DNA of 64,000 bases from Treponema bryantii (GTDB lineage Bacteria > Spirochaetota > Spirochaetia > Treponematales > Treponemataceae): positions 62,001 through 126,000 of the forward strand of contig NZ_FORI01000001.1 of NCBI RefSeq assembly GCF_900113965.1. The letters run 5' to 3'. The position numbers and the translations under genes are program-made. Below, one piece after another: positions 16,302 through 23,952 of the stretch. Numbering within the stretch: position 1 is the first letter of the stretch; each line of letters opens with the position of its first letter. A model generated the notes under the pieces. That model made no database searches. It was not told the origin of the DNA and saw only the letters and a program-made list of their open reading frames with translations.

Positions 16302-17069
16302 TTAGTTGAGTTCCAGCGCCTTCTTAACGCCGGCCAGTACGAGCCCTGGTATGATTTCATCAAAAAGCTTGTAATCTTCAAAACTTCTTGCAAAACCACC
16401 AGTTCCGATAATAACTGTGTCTTCTCCATGGAAGACATTTTTTTTGAATAAATAACAGAATTCTTTTACAGCACCGGCAGTGCCATAATAAAGTCCGGCC
16501 TGAATAGCTTCAGTGGTAGAACTTCCGTAAACGTGCTCAGGTTTCATAATTTCAACTGAGGTCAGATTTGCAGTTCCGCCCGCAAGAGCATCAACGGAAA
16601 TCTTAAGCCCCGGCATAATTATGCCACCAAGAAACTCTTTATTCTTAGACACAAGTTCCGCAGTAATTGCAGTTCCCATATCTATGATAATCAGATTCTT
16701 ATCCGGATATTCAGCAACCGCACCCATTGCCGCTGCAATAAGGTCTGCACCAATTTCTTTAGGATTTGAATAGCGCAGCTTGAGACCAGTTTTTATTCCA
16801 GCCTGAATAAACAGCGGTTCATGTCCAAGATATTTTACACAGGCTCTGGAAAGCGAATGATTTACCGCAGGCACAACAGAGCAGCAGCCAATCTTTTGAA
16901 TCTTCTGCCAATCATAGCCGTTTTCGCGCAAAGCCGAACGCAGGAAAATCCCGATTTCATCTGAACTAGAATTAATATCTGTAGCACGACGGAATCTGAG
17001 AACGCATTCATCGTCCTCAAAAAGCCCGCAGGCTGTAGAAGTATTTCCAACATCGATTGTAAGAATCAT
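16302..17069 (-). CDS. coaX: Type III pantothenate kinase
   Basis: 255 residues, normal for CoaX. ATP-binding DVGNTST begins at residue 6. GADLIAAAMGA near residue 108 and IIDMGTAITAE near residue 127 are the conserved motifs of this ASKHA-fold kinase. It phosphorylates pantothenate, the first step of coenzyme A synthesis, and unlike type I/II enzymes is not feedback-inhibited by CoA. A strong GGGGG site precedes the ATG. It is followed by an ECF S component likely to import its substrate. Confidence 0.92.
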   Translation of the reverse strand: MILTIDVGNTSTACGLFEDDECVLRFRRATDINSSSDEIGIFLRSALRENGYDWQKIQKIGCCSVVPAVNHSLSRACVKYLGHEPLFIQAGIKTGLKLRYSNPKEIGADLIAAAMGAVAEYPDKNLIIIDMGTAITAELVSKNKEFLGGIIMPGLKISVDALAGGTANLTSVEIMKPEHVYGSSTTEAIQAGLYYGTAGAVKEFCYLFKKNVFHGEDTVIIGTGGFARSFEDYKLFDEIIPGLVLAGVKKALELN

Positions 17070-17190
17070 ACATTCCCCCTGTTAAAAGAATTCACCGATA
17101 TGGCAGGGAATGCCTTAAGTTTGATGAGTCATAGTACCTGTCCTCCTTGGATCAAGTCTTAAAAATGTGAGTAAACCCTCGCCGGGCAAT

Positions 17191-17237
17191 AAAAAAAGCG
17201 AAGATCCATTCCGGAAACCCGGTAACAGTCTTCGCTT
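17191..17237 (-). terminator. Rho-independent terminator of the hsdR operon
   Basis: On the minus strand AAGCGAAGA pairs with TCTTCGCTT around a loop that itself holds a CCGG/CCGG pair, followed by a run of seven T. It lies about 40 bases past the hsdR stop codon. Confidence 0.75.
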
Positions 17238-17278
17238 TGTAGAATAGTGATTTTGACACGTTATGTCAAATTTGTCGA

Positions 17279-19729
17279 TTAAGCTGAATACAGATTCTTC
17301 TGGAAGCCAATAAACACCTTGCTGATTTCTCCTAAAGATCCCAGCTCTGCTTTCGCGTCGTTTATTGTTCCATACTTCAGTTTGATTAATTCTGGAAGAT
17401 TTTCCATTGAAAGCTCGCCATAACCTTGCTGAATATACTGCTGCAAAACGAAGTTTACAAACTCTGTCTGCTTAGCATTAAGAGCGGCCATAATATCAGC
17501 ACGCACAAGAGCAACTCGCTGAACTCGTTCAATTGGAGTTGTGTTATAAGCAAGATATTCAAGAACATCCAGAAGGTCACACTTGTCCATGCTTAAGAGA
17601 CTTTGTACCATTCTGATTTTTTCAATAGGGAATCCTTCGCGTTCAAGCTGACTAAGCAATGCTTCTCTTGTTTCCGGATTCTGCCACTGTGTATGAAGGT
17701 CTTCATCATCCTTAAAGAAAGCAGGTAATTTTCCAAAGAGGATTTTTACAAACTCTTCAAGAGTGATTAATTCGCCATCAAACATAAAGCGTTCTTCCCA
17801 ACGGAAATCTTTCTTTACCTTTGCTTTTCTTTCTGGTGAAAGTTCAATTTCAATAACATCCTTTGGAAGCTTAGGACAAGTACAAGGAAGATTGCCACAA
17901 ATAGGACAAGGCTTTGGAATACACTGACATGGCGAACATCCACATACAGGACAAACCTTCGGAGGCTTTGGTGGTTTAGGTGGACGCTGAGCACAAACAC
18001 ACGGCCATTCTCCACACTTAGGACAAACAGGTTCTCCATCCCATTCAGGATCATAAAAGTTTTCTGATGCACCTACAAAGTCATAAATTGTAAAATAATA
18101 TTTATCATCAAAAAGTCGTGTTCCTCGTCCAATAATCTGTTTGAACTCAATCATATTCGGAACCGGACGCATTAAAACAATATTACGAACATTCTGTGCA
18201 TCAACACCAGTTGAAAGCTTTTGAGAAGTTGTCAGAATTGTCGGAATTGTTTTTTCATTATCCTGGAACTTTCTAAGCTGCTCCTCTCCTTCTTCACCAT
18301 CGTCGGCAGTAACACGAACACAGTAAAAAGGATTCGGTGCTTTTGAATATTTGTTTATCATGTCGCGTACCTGCATGGCATGATTCTGAGTTGCACAGAA
18401 AACAATTGTTTTTTCATTAGGTTCAATCTGCTCAATAAACTCTGCTACACGGTCCTCGTCTCTCTGACGGATTTTTATATCGCCCTTGTAGAAATCTTTT
18501 TCTGTATAAGTTTTATCCTTATCGAGTAATTCTTCTCCCTGAATAATTTTATCATCAGGGTCATACTGGTATTCATCAAGGATTTTGTTCTGGCAGATTT
18601 TTACACGATATGGAGTAAGATATCCATCTTCAATTCCCTGTCTAAGAGAATAAACATAAACCGGTTCACCAAAATATGAATAAGTATCTGCATTAATCTG
18701 ACGGCGTGGAGTTGCAGTTAGACCTAACTGATAAGCAGGCTTAAAATATTCTAGCAATTTTCTCCATTCACTTTCATCATTAGCACCACCACGGTGACAT
18801 TCATCAATGATGATAAAATCAAAGAAATCTTCCGGATATTGTTTGTAGTATTCGGTAGTTTCGACAGGCTCAACCACCGTATTTTCAGATTTATCAATTG
18901 CATCTTCTGTACCACAAAGCATTGTCTGGAAAATCGTAAAATAAATGCTGGCTCCCATTGGAACCTTACCGCTATTTTTACGAATTTCTTTCGGAGTAAT
19001 ACGGGCAAGCGCATTCTGATCAAAAGCACCAAAAGCATTAAAAGCCTGGTTTGCAAGAATGTTTCTGTCTGCTAAAAAGAGTATTCGTGGAAGTCTTCCA
19101 TTCTGAAGTGTATTCCACTTGGTCTGCATAAGCTTCCAGCAGATTTGAAATGCAATATAAGTTTTACCAGTTCCTGTTGCAAGAGTTAAAAGAATACGGT
19201 CTGTCTTTTTACTGATTGCATCAAGAACAGCATTAACTGCATTTTCCTGATAGTAGCGAGGCTGCTTTCCGCCATCACGATTAAAAGGTTCAAGATAGAA
19301 CTTATCGCGCCAGTCATTTTTTTCTGGGAAGGTTTTAGCCCATAATTCATCTGGAGTTGGGAAGCTGTCTACAAGGCCTTCTGTAAAATCACCTTTCTTG
19401 GCCTGCATATCAATAGCCCAAATCTGGTCGCCGTTTGTAGAATATGTCCAGCGTATATTCATTGCAGCAGCATATTTCTTAGCCTGCTCTACACCGGCAC
19501 TTACATCTTTTTCATCACTCTTGGCTTCTACAATTCCAATCTTTACACCTTTGTATGTAAGCAGGTAGTCAATTTTATCTGGATTTCTTTTTGCCTTACG
19601 AACAATACGACCTGGAGCAACCTCATAAGCACGCTGCTCAGTAAAGATATCACTTCCATCTACAACGCCCCAACCGGCATTACGAAGAGCAGGATCTATT
19701 TTCTTTAACCTTGTGTCGCTTTCGTTCAT
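17279..19729 (-). CDS. hsdR: Type I restriction enzyme R subunit (EcoEI-like) with cysteine-rich insert
   Basis: 816 residues. The N-terminal nuclease has KIDYLLTYKGVKIGIVEAKS near residue 52, a PD-(D/E)xK arrangement. The SF2 translocase follows, with TLATGTGKTYIAF near 182, DECHRGG near 310, GLTATPRR near 337 and GRGTRLFDD near 538. Residues about 565-619 carry three CPxCG...PCxC modules separated by proline-lysine linkers, unusual for the family. An EcoEI-type C-terminal domain follows. Residues about 284-292 (VVEPVETTE) come from a dispersed repeat inserted in frame. It overlaps the DUF4143 ATPase gene by four bases and works with the hsdM and hsdS products encoded upstream. Confidence 0.9.
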   Translation of the reverse strand: MNESDTRLKKIDPALRNAGWGVVDGSDIFTEQRAYEVAPGRIVRKAKRNPDKIDYLLTYKGVKIGIVEAKSDEKDVSAGVEQAKKYAAAMNIRWTYSTNGDQIWAIDMQAKKGDFTEGLVDSFPTPDELWAKTFPEKNDWRDKFYLEPFNRDGGKQPRYYQENAVNAVLDAISKKTDRILLTLATGTGKTYIAFQICWKLMQTKWNTLQNGRLPRILFLADRNILANQAFNAFGAFDQNALARITPKEIRKNSGKVPMGASIYFTIFQTMLCGTEDAIDKSENTVVEPVETTEYYKQYPEDFFDFIIIDECHRGGANDESEWRKLLEYFKPAYQLGLTATPRRQINADTYSYFGEPVYVYSLRQGIEDGYLTPYRVKICQNKILDEYQYDPDDKIIQGEELLDKDKTYTEKDFYKGDIKIRQRDEDRVAEFIEQIEPNEKTIVFCATQNHAMQVRDMINKYSKAPNPFYCVRVTADDGEEGEEQLRKFQDNEKTIPTILTTSQKLSTGVDAQNVRNIVLMRPVPNMIEFKQIIGRGTRLFDDKYYFTIYDFVGASENFYDPEWDGEPVCPKCGEWPCVCAQRPPKPPKPPKVCPVCGCSPCQCIPKPCPICGNLPCTCPKLPKDVIEIELSPERKAKVKKDFRWEERFMFDGELITLEEFVKILFGKLPAFFKDDEDLHTQWQNPETREALLSQLEREGFPIEKIRMVQSLLSMDKCDLLDVLEYLAYNTTPIERVQRVALVRADIMAALNAKQTEFVNFVLQQYIQQGYGELSMENLPELIKLKYGTINDAKAELGSLGEISKVFIGFQKNLYSA
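18854..18878. repeat. Dispersed repeat inserted in frame in hsdR
   Basis: GGTAGTTTCGACAG followed by GCTCAACCACC, same family as the intergenic copies. It is translated as VVEPVETT just before the DECH box region of the helicase. Confidence 0.75.
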
Positions 19730-20979
19730 AATGATTCTCCGTTTAAGAAATCAAGAGCATAAATCTGTTTGATTCCATCATGATATATAACCGGTGCATT
19801 ATCCAATGTTATCAAAGTTTTTGGAAAGTTGTCTTTTACAGCAAGCAGTGGTCTTAATTCTCTTTTTAATGTTACTTCATCACGTACAGAAAGTGAAACC
19901 TGAATGTAATTAAGGGCACCTTCTTTTTGTGCTATAAAATCAATTTCCATATCATCTATTTTTCCAACAGACAATTCGTAACCGCGTCGTAATAATTCGA
20001 GAAATACAATATTCTCAAGAATATGACCTTCATCGCCACCTCTTGCACCAAGCATAAAGAAGCGAAGGCCCATATCTACGGCATAATATTTTTCCAGAGT
20101 TTTTAAAGTTTCTTTTCCCCGAATGTCATAGCGGTTAAGTTTATAAAAAAGATAAGTTTCACATAATGCAGAAAGGCAATTGTCTATTGTTGCTGATGAA
20201 GTTTTTCTACCATTTGAAACAAATGTGTCACAGATTTTTTTTGGAGAAAGCAGATTTCCAGTATGAACGAGGGCAAACTTTACAATCTTTTCCAGAAGGA
20301 TTGTGTCTGCAATTTTTTTACGCTGCTGAATATCTTTCAAAACAATTGTTGAATACAAACCTGCAATATATTCTCTAATAGCATCATTTTTTTCATAGAT
20401 ATTATGAAGATAAGGGAAACCACCAAATGTAATATATTTTGTATATAATGTTGGCAAATCAAAACTATCTTGAGAAAACTTTTCTTTATATGCTGTCTGA
20501 AATTCAATAAACGAAAATGGCAGAATATTTATTTCTATGTAGCGGCCACTCAAAAGGGTTGCAATTTCGCTGGAAAGCATTGAAGCATTTGAACCGGTAA
20601 GATAAATATCAACATTCGGAAGTATAAAAAGAGAATCTACAACCTTTTCAAACTTTTCAACAAGCTGTATTTCATCCAGAAAGATATAATTCATTTTACC
20701 TTCCTGAATGCGCTCTTTCAGAACAGAATGCAATTTATGATAATCCGTAATATCTTCATTTTCGAGCATTTCAAAATTAAAAAATGAAATTTGATTTTCT
20801 GATGCAGATTTTGAAATCTCTTTGCAAACTTCCTTTAGGATAACTGACTTTCCGGAACGTCTTACTCCCGTAATAACTTTAATGACATGCTGATCCTGCC
20901 AGGAAAGGAGTTTTTCAACATATTCCTTGCGAAAATAAGAGTCTTCTTTATAAAGTGGAGTATCGCGAAAGTCTATCAT
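19726..20979 (-). CDS. AAA-type ATPase with DUF4143 C-terminal domain
   Basis: 417 residues. Walker A is GVRRSGKS near residue 38 and Walker B is YIFLDEIQ near residue 98. DIYLTGSNASML near residue 130 is typical of this AAA_14 family. The C-terminal DUF4143 part (ENIVFLELLRRGYELSVGKI, then EIDFIAQKEG) resembles a PD-(D/E)xK nuclease-like fold. Function is unknown; such genes often sit in accessory and defence regions. It has its own predicted promoter with a perfect TTGACA, and its stop overlaps the hsdR start, so hsdR is probably translated from this transcript. Confidence 0.82.
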   Translation of the reverse strand: MIDFRDTPLYKEDSYFRKEYVEKLLSWQDQHVIKVITGVRRSGKSVILKEVCKEISKSASENQISFFNFEMLENEDITDYHKLHSVLKERIQEGKMNYIFLDEIQLVEKFEKVVDSLFILPNVDIYLTGSNASMLSSEIATLLSGRYIEINILPFSFIEFQTAYKEKFSQDSFDLPTLYTKYITFGGFPYLHNIYEKNDAIREYIAGLYSTIVLKDIQQRKKIADTILLEKIVKFALVHTGNLLSPKKICDTFVSNGRKTSSATIDNCLSALCETYLFYKLNRYDIRGKETLKTLEKYYAVDMGLRFFMLGARGGDEGHILENIVFLELLRRGYELSVGKIDDMEIDFIAQKEGALNYIQVSLSVRDEVTLKRELRPLLAVKDNFPKTLITLDNAPVIYHDGIKQIYALDFLNGESL

Positions 20980-20985
20980 ACCGAT

Positions 20986-21014
20986 AGTTTATATCCAAAA
21001 AATTGGATTGTCAA
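20986..21014 (-). promoter_or_regulatory. Promoter of the DUF4143-hsdR unit with palindromic spacer
   Basis: On the minus strand a perfect TTGACA (21009-21014), 17-base spacer and TAAACT (20986-20991). The spacer contains the palindrome ATCCAATTTTTTGGAT, an operator-like feature. The -10 ends six bases before the ATG, so the mRNA would be leaderless. Confidence 0.55.
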
Positions 21015-21039
21015 CTTTTTAACATGTAAGTTAAAAAGT
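21014..21039. promoter_or_regulatory. Ten-base-pair inverted repeat next to the DUF4143 promoter
   Basis: ACTTTTTAAC, loop ATGTAA, GTTAAAAAGT: a perfect 10-bp stem. It abuts the -35 element. It could be an operator or a weak terminator for the immunity gene upstream. Confidence 0.5.
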
Positions 21040-21115
21040 CTGTAAAAATCTTGTTTTTTTAAATCAAAGATGAATAAGTTGATTTTTTGTGCATATCGCA
21101 AAATTTGGGGAATTT

Positions 21116-21634
21116 TTATTCTTCATAATAGCCTGGGCAGCCGAAGAGAACACATTCAACTGTTTTATCATCTTCCGGGCAATATATGCAGATTTCCTTT
21201 TTAAGGCTTGTCCAGGAGGTCTCTTCTTTATCCCATACAAAATCATCTGCCAAAGATTTTAGAGTTTCTATATTAAAATCTGAACAATCAATACCATTAA
21301 CAATTAAGTTTGTTTTTTTGCCTGAGTAAATTTCAATAGCAATAAACTTATTATTGTCATCATAATCAATCATGCAAAACGGATAATAGTCACATGGGTC
21401 ATTATCAAACTCGTTCTCTTCAGTAAGATATTTTGTATAATTAGAAACAGGTTTACCAGAGATTTCTGACATTTTTTTCGCAACTTTTAGTAAAAACTCA
21501 TTATCTGAATCTGTGAGCTTCTTGTCTTTGTAATTTTTAAAATCATCTCCAAAAACTTTATGGATAGCATCCGCATCAGAACCAAACTTTACTCCATTAG
21601 CACTTTCTAATAAAATGATATCTATTTTAGCCAT
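21116..21634 (-). CDS. Putative immunity protein for the adjacent HNH-like toxin
   Basis: A 172-residue acidic soluble protein (many D/E, pI clearly low) that I do not recognise by family. Blocks include ADAIHKVFGDDFKNY near residue 22 and WTSLKKEICIYCPEDDKTVE near residue 142. Its ATG overlaps the toxin stop codon by eight bases, the tight toxin-immunity arrangement seen in polymorphic toxin systems. Acidic character fits a protein that blocks a basic nuclease. The immunity role is inference from position and charge. Confidence 0.5.
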   Translation of the reverse strand: MAKIDIILLESANGVKFGSDADAIHKVFGDDFKNYKDKKLTDSDNEFLLKVAKKMSEISGKPVSNYTKYLTEENEFDNDPCDYYPFCMIDYDDNNKFIAIEIYSGKKTNLIVNGIDCSDFNIETLKSLADDFVWDKEETSWTSLKKEICIYCPEDDKTVECVLFGCPGYYEE

Positions 21635-22112
21635 TTATAATACCCTCCTTTTCTAATTCTGCTTCATAAGCAAGTTTTTCAATTATTGATTTATCATATC
21701 TATCACCAAATTTCCGTCTGATGTTCTTAATATCCATAGATTCCGCCTGTAGGAATTCTCCTTCAGAAATTAATTTTGCCTGGCAGCGTCTATATTTTTT
21801 TGCAGCCTTTGTTCTTTTATAACTGCTTGTCTGCTCATGATCTTCCTTAGTCATAATTATACAAGGACCTTTCCATCGAGACAATGGAGAAGCACTCGCT
21901 GAAGGCATGTGATGAATTTCATATTTTTTATTGCCAGCAGTAAACTTTCGTAGATATCCATAACTGCCACCTCTAGTAAAATTTCTGATTTCATCATCTT
22001 TTAGTTTTATTATAGTTTTCTCAATAGCTTGCTGTGCAATTCCGCGACCATGTCTGAATGTAAACTCGCCATTCTTTTTTCTGGGTTGAGTTTCCCAGTT
22101 GTTGTCACTCAT
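21627..22112 (-). CDS. Stand-alone HNH/HH-type nuclease toxin domain of the polymorphic-toxin class
   Basis: 161 residues from the ATG at 22112, which has AGGAGG eight bases upstream; the frame is open to 22142 but without a site. The core EIHHMPSASASPLSRWKGP (His67-His68), TKEDHEQTSSYKRT (His92) and SMDIKNIRRKFGDRYDKSI matches a nuclease domain normally found at the C-terminus of large secreted polymorphic toxins. Here no delivery domain (PAAR, RHS, LXG, filamentous repeats) is attached. It lies between the unknown gene after hsdS and its probable immunity gene, inside the restriction-modification island. Confidence 0.62.
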   Translation of the reverse strand: MSDNNWETQPRKKNGEFTFRHGRGIAQQAIEKTIIKLKDDEIRNFTRGGSYGYLRKFTAGNKKYEIHHMPSASASPLSRWKGPCIIMTKEDHEQTSSYKRTKAAKKYRRCQAKLISEGEFLQAESMDIKNIRRKFGDRYDKSIIEKLAYEAELEKEGIING

Positions 22113-22192
22113 ATTCGTGACCTCCTTTATATGGGATGCCACAAATATAATTTTGTCATATTAAAAAGTAATGTATAAATTTTGTATAAATT

Positions 22193-22621
22193 TTATTTTG
22201 TATTTGCGTAAACTATAGCTTGATTTATGCTTGAATCAGAATATACTTTCCCTGTTTTACCATTCAGAAATCGTTGCAACATTACATTCGTAACTGTAAT
22301 TCCATTATCCATCAATTCAGCAGCAACATCTCCAAGACTCTTTGCAATTACTGTCTTTCCATCTTCGTCTACAAGACCTTTATCAATAAGAGGCAGAATC
22401 CATGCTGGATGTCTTTGAATAGCTTCTGGATGAATAATACTCATTCTCTGTTCAATCTGTTCTTCTACATCTTCTGAGAATGGATTTATATCTGCATAAG
22501 GCTTTAAATAATCTGGGCAATTATCCTGAACATCAATCTTTACACAATCCTGTTCGTAAAGTGATTTTATAAGATTCTCTTTTATGATTTTCAAATCTTC
22601 TTCAGATAATTGTTCGCTCAT
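22193..22621 (-). CDS. Unknown protein translationally linked to hsdS
   Basis: 142 residues, acidic N-terminal half; family not recognised. The C-terminal part (SLGDVAAELMDNGITVTNVM, then LQRFLNGKTGKVY) looks helical and might be DNA-binding, but there is no firm motif. Its ATG overlaps the hsdS stop codon (TAATG), so translation is coupled. That position argues for a role with the restriction-modification complex, for example as a regulator or anti-restriction partner. Confidence 0.55.
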   Translation of the reverse strand: MSEQLSEEDLKIIKENLIKSLYEQDCVKIDVQDNCPDYLKPYADINPFSEDVEEQIEQRMSIIHPEAIQRHPAWILPLIDKGLVDEDGKTVIAKSLGDVAAELMDNGITVTNVMLQRFLNGKTGKVYSDSSINQAIVYANTK

Positions 22622-23805
22622 TATAATTCTCCTTCGAAGGCTTTTTGTAGGAGGGATTGTTTTAGTTCGTCGCAGTCGGCGAGCTGCTTTGTGTAGATTT
22701 CTTTCAGTTGGTGAACTTTTTCGCTGAGGGAATCGAGATGTACTACGATGTGCTTTTGTTCTTCTAGAGGTGGAAGTGGAAATAAGTATTCTGCTAATTT
22801 TGAACCACTTATATTTGCCTGATGAACACTTGAGGTCATAATTGAAAAACCATATTTCATTGTTGAATCAGAATTAAGCCAGTAATTAAGAAAATATGGA
22901 TCAATTCTTTTTCTGTCATAATTTATTCGAATAATATAACCTGCAAAGATGGCTGGAAAATCTTCATTAAAGACCGCTGTTTTTCCAACCCATTCAGGAC
23001 TGTTAGTCCTGTTAAATAAAACATCTCCTTTATGAAGCATAAATTTTTCAATTTCTATTTCATCATTTGTATATACTAAATCTGTAAAGTCTAATTCTCG
23101 ATTCTGAATATTTCCCATTCTCAATACAGGAACTTTACCATTTGGTGAAGATTTCTTTGATGTTCCATATTCAAAAGATTCACATAAATCACCTAATCTT
23201 TTCTTTTCCCAAGATGTATTGCTGAATGCTTTTTCTAGTTCTGACTGGAAAAGTTGTTTGGTATTCTGTAAGTTTTTTTCGGCGGCGGTTTTAAGTGTTT
23301 CTATCTGTGCAAACTTTTTGTCCAGCACGGCAACAATTCGTTTCTGTTCTTCTAGTGGAGGAAGAGGTATTTCAAAATTACTATATTTTTCTGCATTTAC
23401 GTTCGGCTGTGCTGCAACAGCTTGCGAGTTTTTTATAAAATCAAGATATTCCTTTGACTTTGTTGTGTAATAAAGATAATCAGGATTGACTATTGTTTTA
23501 TCTGGACGTAATCGAATTAAATATCCAGCATAAACATATTTTTCATTTGAAGAATGATAGCAATATGTTTTTCCTACTGTTGCGCCTGTCCTAGCAAAAA
23601 CAATATCTCCATCTTTTAAAACATGTTTTTCTTCATAAGACTTAGGTGAAACATAATCTTCATTTAAAGTCCCATCATCATTTATGTCTGTAATTCTGAT
23701 ATATCTAACAAGACCATCATAATCACATGACGGAGCACTAGTTCCATAGGACATTTTTTCAGTGCTTAATTCACCAAGTTTTTTTATTGTCCAATCTTTC
23801 TTCAT
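22621..23805 (-). CDS. hsdS: Type I restriction-modification specificity subunit
   Basis: 394 residues with two target-recognition domains, each ended by a PLPPLEEQK helix start (near residues 150 and 350) and a long coiled-coil spacer such as LKTAAEKNLQNTKQLFQSEL. The first domain starts WTIKKLGELS and the second WEKKRLGDLC. It dictates the split DNA sequence recognised by the M2S(R2) complex. The gene follows hsdM after a 147-base gap mostly filled by a dispersed repeat. Each target domain would recognise one half-site, which cannot be predicted by eye. Confidence 0.92.
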   Translation of the reverse strand: MKKDWTIKKLGELSTEKMSYGTSAPSCDYDGLVRYIRITDINDDGTLNEDYVSPKSYEEKHVLKDGDIVFARTGATVGKTYCYHSSNEKYVYAGYLIRLRPDKTIVNPDYLYYTTKSKEYLDFIKNSQAVAAQPNVNAEKYSNFEIPLPPLEEQKRIVAVLDKKFAQIETLKTAAEKNLQNTKQLFQSELEKAFSNTSWEKKRLGDLCESFEYGTSKKSSPNGKVPVLRMGNIQNRELDFTDLVYTNDEIEIEKFMLHKGDVLFNRTNSPEWVGKTAVFNEDFPAIFAGYIIRINYDRKRIDPYFLNYWLNSDSTMKYGFSIMTSSVHQANISGSKLAEYLFPLPPLEEQKHIVVHLDSLSEKVHQLKEIYTKQLADCDELKQSLLQKAFEGEL

Positions 23806-23870
23806 TATTTCCTCATTTTTGGAATTGCGTTAGCAATTCTAAATCCGTGTGGCAGTTTTGCCCGCCTGCG

Positions 23871-23952
23871 CGCTACCGGGTTTTAGGGGCTGTGCCCCTA
23901 GGAGAAGGGGTAGCGGAAAACCGCAGGTTTGGAGCGAGGGGAAGGCTTTCCC
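23871..23952. repeat. GC-rich dispersed repeat (GGGGCTGTGCCCC type) between hsdM and hsdS
   Basis: It contains the hairpins AGGGGCTGTGCCCCT and AGGGGAAGGCTTTCCCCT plus the words GGGGTAGCGGAA and CCGCAGG. A related copy lies at 54790-54920. It abuts the hsdM stop codon. Confidence 0.55.

Noticed and set aside
17253-17269. TTGACACGTTATGTCAA palindrome as a promoter or operator
   Set aside because: It sits between the hsdR stop and its terminator with no gene start nearby; similar TGACA-N-TGTCA words near 6341 and 37673 are too few to define a regulon.
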